Program-made: the position numbers and the translations under genes
DNA from: Odontocerum albicorne
Lineage: Eukaryota; Arthropoda; Insecta; Trichoptera; Odontoceridae
Assembly: GCA_949825065.1 (NCBI GenBank)
Contig: OX463863.1
Span: 18,337,240-18,401,239 of the forward strand
Reading direction: 5' to 3'
Length of the DNA stretch: 64,000 nt
The notes under the pieces: model-generated
Database searches by the model: none
The model's input: the letters and a program-made list of their open reading frames with translations, nothing else
What the model was told of the DNA's origin: nothing
In this document: positions 55,891 to 64,000 of the stretch, piece by piece
Position numbering within the stretch: position 1 is the stretch's first letter
Layout of the letters: the number at the start of each line of letters is the position of its first letter

Positions 55891-57176
55891 GGTTAGTCAA
55901 TAAGTTTTGAAAGCGACATCTATGGAGCAGTAGAAAAACCAAAATTTCTACGCCATTTTAATATTTCATCTCTCATAAGAACGTACACAAAATTTCATTT
56001 CGATCTGTGAATTCATTCTTTGTTTACAAGCCATTTGAAGTTGACGTGTCAGTGTATTTTTTAACAATGGAAAAATCCGAATATCGTGCAGTGATTAAAT
56101 TCTTTGTTTTGGAAGGTTTATCGGCTACTGAGATCCATGCAAAAATGGTGAAAGTATTAAAGGAGTCTTCTCCTTCATTTCCAACCGTTCACCGATGGGT
56201 GTTGGAGTTTAAGCGTGGCCGTACAAACGTTGAAGACGATCCACGCTCAGGACGTCCAAGAAGTGCATCAACACTAGAAATCATAGCGAAAATACAGGAT
56301 ATGGTTTTGGAAGATCATCGATCGACTATGGATGTGATAGCTGACACCATAGGCATCTCACATGGAACAACATGGCATATTTTGGCTGAAGTTTTGGGTT
56401 TCAAAAAACTGTGCACAATGGGTGCCGCATTTGCTAACAATGCAACAAAAACACGTTCGAATGCGACTTTCTGAGCAACATTTGGAGCAATTTCGAAAGG
56501 ATAAAAAGGATTTTCTGCGTCGATTCATCACTATGGATGAGACTTGGGTCTACCACCATGATCCTGAATCAAAACAAGAGGCTAAGGAGTGGTGTGAACC
56601 AGGCACTTTGGCTCCGAAGCGAGTTCGTGTCCAGAAATCAGCCAAGAAGGTGGTAGCGTCAGTTTTTTGGAATGCAAAAGGAATTTTATTGATAGATTAT
56701 CTCCAAACTGGTAAGACAATCAACTCTGATTAGTATTGTGACCTTTTGGACCAGTTGGATGAAAAAAATTGTGAAAAAAGACCCGGTTTGCAGAAGAAAA
56801 AAATCATTTTTCATCAAGACAATGCACCTGCTCACACAGCTTAAAAAACCATAGCGAAAATCAGTGAATTGGGGTACGAATTGTTGCAGCATCCACCCTA
56901 TTCGCCAGATTTAGCTCCCTCTGACTTCTGGCTGTTCTCACACCTCAAAAAATTCCTTCGTGGAAAGCATTTTTCATCAAACGAAGAGGTTATAGCCGTC
57001 GTAGAGGAGTATTTTGCAGGCCTTCCAGAAAGTCACTTCCGTGATGGGACAATAAAGTTGGAAGATCGTTGGACCAAGTGTATTGATCTTATGGAAGACT
57101 ATACTGAGCAATAAAAGTGATTTCCCCCCAAAAAAAATGTATTTTCATTTCCGCTTTGAAAACTTTTTGACTAACC
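55891..57176 (+). mobile_element. Mariner element, full length (1286 bp), inactivated
   Basis: Terminal inverted repeats GGTTAGTCAATAAGTTTTGA and (right, reversed) GGTTAGTCAAAAAGTTTTCA, with TA at 55889-55890 and 57177-57178. The transposase probably starts at 56067 (MEKSEYRAVIKFFVLEG). An HTH_48 domain and PRSGRPRSAS linker are followed by a frameshift near 56410 (run of A before CTGTGC), then MDETWVYHHDP (first Asp), HQDNAPAH (second) and YSPDLAPSDFWLF (third), with 34 residues between the last two: D,D34D. It ends LMEDYTEQ at 57114. Stops occur at 56731 (TAG) and 56842 (TAA). The matching place in unit 1 (about 9435) has the uninterrupted AATATAAATACTATT, so the insertion is private to unit 4. 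Confidence 0.93.
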
Positions 57177-57260
57177 TAGTAAATTCTATTTTTGCGTATT
57201 GCTATTTTATATAGTGATATTTAAATTAATTATAATGTATAAATGGTGTGTTTTTATATA

Positions 57261-58087
57261 TCACATTGATTAATAAGTCCCGGGACTAACCAACAGATGT
57301 CGCATCTAATAACAAATCCATACCATTCTCAGTTAGAACAAACCTTTAGAAAATACGTGTCAAACTTTCATGACATTATGTCATTGAGTTACAGTGGTTA
57401 CAGTGATGAACATTTGGTCATGAAAAAGCTTTTTTTCGAAATGGATGCCGCGTTTGCTCACAATGGAACGGAAACAACAACACATCGATGATTCAGAGCG
57501 CTGTTTGGCACTGTTTACGCGAAATAAACAGGAGTTTTTGCGTTGGTACGTGACAATGGATGAGGCTTAGATCCACCACTATACTCCGAAATCAAATCGG
57601 CAGTCGTCCGAAGTGACCAAAAACTCAACACTCGGCCGGGAAGGTTAAGGCCTCCGTACTTTGGGATGCGCATGGTATAATATTCATCAATCACCTTGAA
57701 AAGGGGAAAAACCATCAATAGCGAATATTACATAGCGCTATTGGAGCGTTTGAAGGCAGAAATTGCAAAAAAAACGGCCCCATATGAAGAAGAAAAAAGT
57801 TCTGTTTCATCAGGACAATGCACCATGTCACAAGTCGATGGTAACGATGGCCAAATTGCATGAGTTGAACTTCGAATTGCTTCCGCACCCACCGTATTCT
57901 CCAGATTTGGCCCCCAGCGACTATTGGCTGTTTGCAGACCTCAAAGCGTTGGAATGACTATTCCGCTCTTGAAGGAGACTATGTTGATGAATAAAGGAGA
58001 ATTTTGGCAAACCAAAGGTTTTTTATTGGAGAATTTTGGCAAACAAATGTTTTAGTAGTTAGTCCCGGGACTTATTGATCGATGTGT
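57261..58087 (+). mobile_element. Degenerate mariner element (D34D type), 827 bp
   Basis: Ends TCACATTGATTAATAAGTCC and (right) GGACTTATTGATCGATGTGT, flanked by TA at 57259-57260 and 58088-58089. Homologous to 18803-19745, with a further deletion after WLFADLKALE (MLQGKRF to CIALEGD lost). Keeps MKKLFFEMDAAFAHNG, HQDNAPCHKSMVTMAKLHEL and LPHPPYSPDLAPSDYWLF. Non-functional. Confidence 0.85.
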
Positions 58088-58089
58088 TA

Positions 58090-58680
58090 TATTGCTGATA
58101 TAAAAACTAGATCTATTTCAATGAAAGACTCGTGGGAATATCAAAGGAAAGGACTAAATTAAGTGCGTAATCACGTACTCTATATATTGGAGCAACGGTT
58201 CTGATATTAGGTGGTTTAGGTTTTTCGGAATGTGGTTTGACTTATGATGCTGGTATATTTAGGCATCATAAGCAAAAATAATCCAACTGATACGAAGAAC
58301 AGAGGAAGCCTTCAAACATATTTGACAAACAGTTCTGATGTAAGAATAAGTGAAGTAAATGTATGTGGACTTCTGTATGCAGATGATATGGTTATGCTTG
58401 TTGGGAATGGAGGTGATTTAAGGGATGTGATAAGTGAGCTATATGAGAGATGTCTAGTGAAAGGGTTGGAAATGAATGTAGCGAAATCAAAAGTTACGGT
58501 TATAGAAAGGAGTGTGGTAAAAAGTGTGCGATGTATGGGTTAACTCAGAGAAACCGGAGCAGGTTGATGAGTTCTGTTATCAGGGCAGTGTGTTAACGCG
58601 CGGTGGGCGAGTTGAAAGGGACATTGAAAAAGGGTAAACACAGTTTTACTTTTGGTGCTCATTTTTAAATTTGAAAAAAA
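58090..58680 (+). pseudogene. LINE reverse transcriptase fragment with YADD
   Basis: Homologous to 19748-20250, with a deletion joining TNSSDVRISEVNVCGLLYAD to the core. Continues further than the other copy: ADDMVMLVGNGGDLRDVISE, CLVKGLEMNVAKSKVTVIE, then DEFCYQGSVLTRGGRVERDI. This shows that the isolated DEFCYLGSM scraps at 11503, 22500 and 61080 come from the same retrotransposon family. Confidence 0.65.
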
Positions 58681-58734
58681 AAACGGACACAACTTATGTT
58701 AACACCTAATAATATCAAAATTATTTCAAATGTA

Positions 58735-59410
58735 TTGAACTTCAACTGTCCAAGTTTCAAAGCATTGATTTTTCTAAACGATATTTTCAATTTTCAAAGG
58801 AATCCTCTTAAAAAAAGTATCGCTCAGCATCACTATTTTTTTTTGACATTTCACCCTGGCAAATTTTGTGGGCTTATAGAATATTATAAACTAATATCAA
58901 AAAACAATTTTTACTCATACAATAATCAATCTAAAAAATACATTTTTTACTGATACAATAATCAAAAAAAAAATTTTTTTTACTGATACAATATTAAATC
59001 TAAAATATACATTTTATTACTGATACAATATTGAATCTAAAATATACATTTTATTGCTGATACAATAATGAATCGAATTTTTTTTTTTATTGATACAATA
59101 ATCAATCTAAAAAGTAAATTTTTTACTGATACAATATACAAACTAAAAAAAAATACATTTTTTTACTAATACAATAATGAATCTAAAATAAACATTTTAA
59201 TTTTGATACAATAATGAATCTTAAAAACAATTTTTTTACTGATACAATAATCAGTGTCTAAAATACATTTTTTACTGATACAATAATCAAATTAAAAATA
59301 TTTTTTTTACTGATACAATAATGAATCTAAAATATGCATTTTTTTACTGATACAATAATCAATATAAAAAATACATTTTTTTACTGATGCAATTATCAAT
59401 ACATTATACA
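58735..59410. repeat. Spacer repeat and AT-rich minisatellite
   Basis: 58735-58900 matches 2740-2830 and 2655-2715. From 58915 there are about 14 degenerate copies of the 36-bp unit (TTTTTTACTGATACAATAAT), the longest such array in the window. Confidence 0.82.
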
Positions 59411-59700
59411 ATAAGTAACACTTTCTCTCACTGCGGCCATGTTTTCGAGTGAACATCCGCTACTAGGACGCACGAGTGACTTATTGTCCAGAATCGAACC
59501 AGTTTCCTCAATTTGTTTAATTAATCTTCGAATTGATGACTCATTTGGACTATTATTTCGACTGAAAATTCCACGAAGTTTACAAACTGTTTTAGCAAAA
59601 CTTTCCCATTTTTATAATGACCGTAAAATTTTTAAAGCTGCCAATGTTATGACAAAAAATGGGCCGAAATTTAAATCCGGCGCTCTTATTGGGACACCCC
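59411..59700 (-). mobile_element. Tc1/mariner-like element (DUF4817-type), left-truncated
   Basis: The right end GCGCTCTTATTGGGACACCC with following TA (59701) is intact. The left terminus and the LTQELK coding end are missing, and the ATG region MERYTKEQ has been deleted. Remaining minus-strand peptides are NESSIRRLIK-like and LDNKSLVRPSSGCSLENMAA-like. Confidence 0.72.
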
Positions 59701-59810
59701 TATAATTCTTCCAAATATCAAATTCAACAGTACTCGGTTACATAGATTTAAATAATACAAATGGATTCAACATGTTTTTTAGTAATACTACTATCTTATT
59801 ATACTTTTAG

Positions 59811-60113
59811 AGGCGCATGGCCGTGAGGTAACGCATTAGACTTATGTGCGGAATGTCATCGGTTCAAATTCCGCACTGTGCTACTCCCCTTGAATGACAC
59901 AGACATTTTTCCACCTTTTTTTTGAGATATAAGGATACCTATGACTTCTGTCATATATATTCTTTCAAAAATGGAAATAAAATGCAGGTGTGCTCCGATT
60001 GTCTCACTTCAGGTGTGCCACCGGATACAGTACAGATGGTGTAGCCAGTGAAATTTCTTGTATTCAATGGCTCACTCACTTCACTTGAATTGATGAGTCG
60101 CTCTTAATCAAAG
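59811..60113 (+). repeat. tRNA-derived SINE, second full copy
   Basis: Same family as 21957: GCATGGCCGTGAGGTAACGC (box A region) and GGTTCAAATTCC (box B, two changes from consensus), then the same body to TTGATGAGTCGCTCTTA. Confidence 0.72.
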
Positions 60114-61045
60114 AACAAAATTGAAGCAGACCGTACCTGGGATAGTCATCCAGCCCTGATGTAAGAGTCTTGGGGTTCAGCTCTGCGGGAGAGTTGGTGC
60201 TGCACCTCCTCCCCTTCCAGCGGTACGCTCCCGGAAGCTTTCCCGCTTGAGTTGTGTTGAACCAACTGTACTACGCCTGCAATACTACACAGCATTAACA
60301 CGTTCCGCACCGCATAGGCCACCGGTGACCTACCATGTTTTTGACCAGGGCGCCACATAGGTCACCGGTGACCTACGTGTTTTTTTTTTATAAACAGTCC
60401 CAGTGCGCCAGCGGTCACATTTACTAGGAATTTTAACATTGAATGTGACCTATACGGCGCCCCTGAATATAATGCACATAAAAACTTCCAAAATTTTGTT
60501 TGAAAATGCAATTATTTTTAATAAACCTCCAGGTGTATATGAGCAAGCTATATAATTAAAAATTAAGTTTAATTAATAAATTATGTAAGGAATATGAATT
60601 AAGAGGGTACAATATCATCTTTTCTTTTTGTCATCTTTGCCATCCATTTGTCACACTCTGGAAATTTATGGGGGTGCATTGTCTATGCAACATTGTGACC
60701 CTTTTTTTTGGAGCTATTGTCTCAGTAATCATAAGAAATTATTATGTTATGGCATAACACTATAGCATATTACATAAATAAATATAATAAGTAATAAATT
60801 AGGCATGCTACAATTTGTTTGGACTACAAAAGTTTATGTTGTATATACATGTATTACCGTACGACGCCGCGCTACGCTCATAATATCACCTAAAATCAGT
60901 TTATTTTTAAAAATAAATCATTATTTATGAAGCCTATATATGTATACATAATATAAACTATAATTTGTTTAGTGGCGCAGGTACTTATTTTCTCAAAATG
61001 TACTGCGGCACGGAACGTGTTAATGATCAGTTGCATACAAAGAAG
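60114..61045. repeat. Companion repeat, split by a TTAA insertion
   Basis: 60114-60298 plus 61020-61045 is one copy of the repeat at 11266-11475 and 22263-22472. Its intact relatives read CAGCATTAAGGACCAGTTGC across the place where the insertion lies. Confidence 0.85.
60299..61019. mobile_element. 721-bp piggyBac-like MITE with TTAA duplication
   Basis: Ends CACGTTCCGCACCGCA and (right, reversed) CACGTTCCGTGCCGCA match at 14 of 16. TTAA flanks both sides (60295-60298, 61020-61023). Empty sites exist at about 11445 and 22442. Subterminally at the left are two copies of CACCGGTGACCTA, the second forming an 18-bp perfect palindrome TAGGTCACCGGTGACCTA (60358-60375). No coding capacity. Confidence 0.9.
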
Positions 61046-61467
61046 GTTTGACTATTTTTAGTAAGAACATTTATAGGTGATGTGTTCTGTTTGTTATCTG
61101 GGCAGTATGTTTAAGTGTGATGGGCGAGTTGAAAGGGACATTGGAAGATAGATGGAACGCTTATTTTTATTATATACAACAATTATGCTAGAACAATAAT
61201 AACAATACATGATGGTGTGTTAGTGCCAACAAGGTGTGCGTGTTAGTGTCAATAAGAGTTAGACCAAAGAAAACGTGACTAGAACAAATGGGCCAGATGT
61301 CGAAGGTAAAGTGAGATGTATGAATAATAGGAGATTGTAGGTGACGAAATATATGAATGTTAAGGAAATGAAAGTTGTGCGCTTTTATAGAAAAGTCCTG
61401 AAATGTGATATCTCTGCCTACCCAACAAGGGACATTAACAGGATGGAGTGATAATCTTACTCTATAG
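61046..61467 (+). other. LINE scrap and conserved spacer before hAT
   Basis: 61080-61150 is the remnant encoding a FCLLSGQYV/CDGRVERDI-like scrap. 61170-61467 is the spacer component also at 11600-11918 and 22610-22860 (CAACAAGGTGTGCGTGTTAG). No gene. Confidence 0.5.
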
Positions 61468-62385
61468 CAGTGGTTTCCAAACCTTATGTTACAACGTCCC
61501 CCTTTAAAAATAATCTTATTGTGGTGCCTCCTCACCCCCACCCTTTATTTTTTTAAATAATACAGACACATTTTTAAATAGTAAAATAATGTGTAAATAC
61601 AAAAAATAAAAACGTTATTGACAGAATAATAACTGCTTTGCTTGACAATATATTATATTTTTCACTTCAATTCTACCAAAATTGAACTAGAGAGTTTCAC
61701 TCAGAAATGTTTGTTTCAACGAAGTATCGCATGATAATTTTGCCTTTTCAATAGTTGTCAATCCAAATTCATCATCTCGTTCGTCGACAAATTGATTCTG
61801 TATCCACCCGAGCTTTATAAAATCAAGATCCTCGAAATAATGTGAATAGTACATTAGCTAACAATCCGAGTGTTCAATAAACAGATTTTTGTTTGCTTCA
61901 ATATTAACTCATTTAAAATCCTATCCTATCATTTAAAGTATAAAAACATCCTAAAATCTCATCCTCGTGCATTGGCGGAACATCTGAATGTTCAGTGAAT
62001 ATATATATCTGTTTGCTTCAACATTAACTCTGGCGCAGAAATAATTCAAAAGTGGAAACATATCCAACTTAATTCTTTGTTTATTTGATTTCCATAGATC
62101 CATTTTTTTATGAATGACTTTTTGAATCTGTGAATATATTTGTGGTCCTTGCATTGATTTATTCAAAACACTCCATTTTCCAAAAAAATTAATCAAATAG
62201 GCAAGTTTAACAATAAGATTATTATTCCTAAATCAATTTACCTCTTCATTTGATTTTCAAAAAAAAAAATTGCAATCTCTTCTTTGAGTTCAAACACCCA
62301 TTGAATGACTTTTGCACGAGATAGCCAGCGCACTTCTCAATAGTATAATAGTGAGGTATAATTAACAAATCCTCTAATTTATTCT
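61468..62385 (-). pseudogene. hAT transposase fragment with left terminus
   Basis: Left end CAGTGGTTTCCAAAC at 61468. Minus-strand pieces: MINFFGKWSVLNKSMQGPQI, KVIHKKMDLWKSNKQ, LDMFPLLNYFCARVNVEANR, and HNIRLVDERDDEFGLTT-like near 61780. An internal duplication repeats the NIEANR segment (61860-61910 and 62000-62030). Same family as 3980, 11919 and 29985. Confidence 0.72.
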
Positions 62386-62394
62386 GAAATGACT

Positions 62395-62760
62395 AATAGT
62401 TTTCACCATGAAAATCATACATTTTCTATCGATGATGTCAAATTTTGACATATCAGTAGTAACGGAAATAAATTGGACAGATTAGAGGCTTTATAAATTT
62501 CTAAGTCCGTGCATCGAGGTGAACATCTGGAAAACACATATATTCCAAAAATCTCGCCGAGGTTGTCTCCTCCCTCTCTCCACACAGTCCACAACCCGAA
62601 TGTTCACTGTTAGTAGCATGTATGTCGGTAATAGGTGGAATATAATTCAGTCTTATTTGTGATCCCCTGATGATGAGATGAAAGTCTTGAAACCGATAGT
62701 GTTAAACCGTTACAAAAAGTGGGATAAACAGTGCTTAATAAAATAAATTACAATATCAGA
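62395..62760 (+). pseudogene. Probable Penelope-like element 3' end
   Basis: Same block as 4393, 12465 and 30661, more decayed (NGNKLDRLEAL then a TAA). The tail CCCTGATGATGAGATGAAAG, TCTTGAAACCGATAGTG (62665-62700) keeps both hammerhead-like boxes. Confidence 0.45.
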
Positions 62761-62889
62761 TAAAATAGGTTTCATGTTGTTTATATCATCTATCTTATTT
62801 TTATTTAAACTTATTTAATCTTGTACTTTTTGAAATAAGTGAAACTAATCATTTATCCAATTAATTAGCAAATGTTCCATCTACGAGTA

Positions 62890-63972
62890 TTAAAGCAATC
62901 TGTGCTCACTCGTATAGGAGTTCACAGCAATTTTGCAAAAAGAAGAAGAAGAAGGCAACCTGTGCTAGGAAGCAAGAACTCCTCCTTCTACTCCTTCATA
63001 TATAGGAGTTCACGGCCATTTTTCAAAGAGAGAGAGAGAGAGAGAAGCAAGAATTTGTGCCTATGGTTATTTCTATGGTATCATTTGACACCCGTCATCG
63101 CTTGAGACGTGAAGATTCCTTTAGGATTTATATTAATAGTTATAGAACATATAGGACCTCACAGCCGTTAATCAAGAAGAAAATACACAATATCTGGCGT
63201 ATATTCCATACACAAAAGTTCACGGCCATTATTTAAGAAGATAGAGACACCGCGTATACTCCATCAGATATAGGAGCGCATGGCCATTATTAAAATAAAG
63301 AGTGTGTTATTTCTGTTAAATTGAACTATCAATGTGTAGGTGATTTATTTTGTCTGTATTTTTCCCCGTTTTTGAGGGTTGATTACGGTATTGATTTAGT
63401 GGTTCATTCTGACCGCTTCACTGTGATTGTTTGTATCAGTGTGCACTGCTTGATATTGTGGTATTTTGTGTTTTATGAAGACATATTTTTACCTCGAGTT
63501 CATTTTGACAGTTGATCTGCTGGGGTAGCGATCACGGTAACATCAGTACAATTGCGGTTTTGCACTTTTTTCTCCATTATCTATATTAGTTATTTTACAG
63601 TAAAATAAAGTTTTTTGGTTTAAACTTGGCCAAATTCACTTTTGATCAAAAATAACATTTTGATGCCATTTTAAATGTAGTGTTTCATCCATTCAAAATG
63701 TAATGTTCTTTACAACTCAAACAAAAAATATTTTCTCAAACATTTTATATTTAAAATTAATTGATATGCGAAAGTAGCACATTAAGCTTTAGATGTAGTG
63801 TAATGCATGTGTCCAGTGTTCATATAACATCACAAATATTTTTAGAAGAACTCCCAAAAATAAATCTACACACACCACTGACAAAGGAGATGGTCATGTC
63901 AGGAAAGTTATCATTTAAGAATATCTGGAACTGAATATAGTTTAAGGCTTCTCTACGTCAAACGGTTGAACA
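62890..63972. other. Upstream region of a fifth zinc-finger copy
   Basis: Hairpin modules at 62900-63300 (CGTATAGGAGTTCACAGC, TACTCCTTCATATATAGGAG, a GA-run, CATCAGATATAGGAGCGC). From 63590 to 63972 the sequence follows the block before exon 1 of copies 1 to 4 closely (ATTAAGCTTTAGATGTAG, CCACTGACAAAGGAGATGG, CTCTACGTCAAACGGTTGAA). In copy 1 the exon 1 ATG lies about 55 bp beyond the equivalent of 63972, so copy 5 should start just outside the window. Confidence 0.75.
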
Positions 63973-64000
63973 TATTATTATTATTATTATTATTATTATT
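63973..64000. repeat. ATT microsatellite at the window edge
   Basis: A run of ATT (about nine units) continues to the last base. In copies 1 to 3 this place reads ATATTATAAACTCAA, so the ATT expansion is private to copy 5. Confidence 0.9.

Overview
The window is about 64 kb of AT-rich insect nuclear DNA. The evidence is GT-AG spliced genes, mariner, hAT, piggyBac and Helitron remnants, several non-LTR retrotransposon types, Penelope-like fragments and a tRNA-headed SINE. The transposon mix suggests a large, repeat-rich insect genome, such as a beetle or hemipteran. I cannot name the species.

The backbone is a tandem array of one host gene family. Four copies have coding starts at 5626, 15362, 31582 and 51883, and the upstream region of a fifth runs into the right edge (about 63500-64000). 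Each gene has three coding exons: 184 nt, 255 nt, then a C2H2 zinc-finger exon. All introns are phase 1, and I checked that every copy splices in frame (404, 385, 292 and 435 aa). Exons 1 and 2 encode acidic modules that are duplicates of each other, and each carries two SUMO-consensus motifs (psi-K-x-E). These look like nuclear DNA-binding regulators. Relic fingers follow the stop in copies 1, 2 and 4. Copy 3 is cut short by an inversion breakpoint.

The spacers share an order of repeats: a remnant of a transposon-associated gene (DUF7869-like), mariner remnants, a roughly 36-bp AT-rich minisatellite, a DUF4817-type Tc1/mariner-like fragment, a SINE and its companion repeat, a LINE reverse transcriptase scrap, a hAT transposase fragment, a Penelope-like 3' end, hairpin modules, and then the gene. 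Shared and private insertions let the duplications be ordered. Private insertions include a TTAA-flanked element and a foldback element in front of copy 2, a mariner downstream of copy 4, and a TTAA-flanked MITE at 60.3 kb.

Region by region: 1-2.5 kb, RTE-like LINE with a hAT MITE inside it; 2.5-8 kb, unit 1; 8-18 kb, spacer and unit 2; 18-24 kb, spacer; 24-28 kb, Helitron remnant mixed with a 469-bp tandem cassette; 28-29.6 kb, piggyBac N-terminus, 88-bp repeats and an inverted repeat; 30-34.6 kb, unit 3 and its inverted flank; 35-37.3 kb, two LINE pieces joined; 38.6-42.5 kb, a 46-bp satellite split by a 1.8-kb hAT element; 43-48.7 kb, a nearly full-length LINE with ORF1 and ORF2; 49.6-58.7 kb, unit 4 and spacer; 58.8-64 kb, spacer leading to copy 5.

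I find no prokaryotic-type system, CRISPR array, rRNA or functional tRNA. The most interesting points are the duplicated SUMO-motif exon in a rapidly changing zinc-finger array, the 469-bp exon-like cassette next to the Helitron, the nested elements with exact target-site duplications, and a possible hammerhead motif in the Penelope-like ends.
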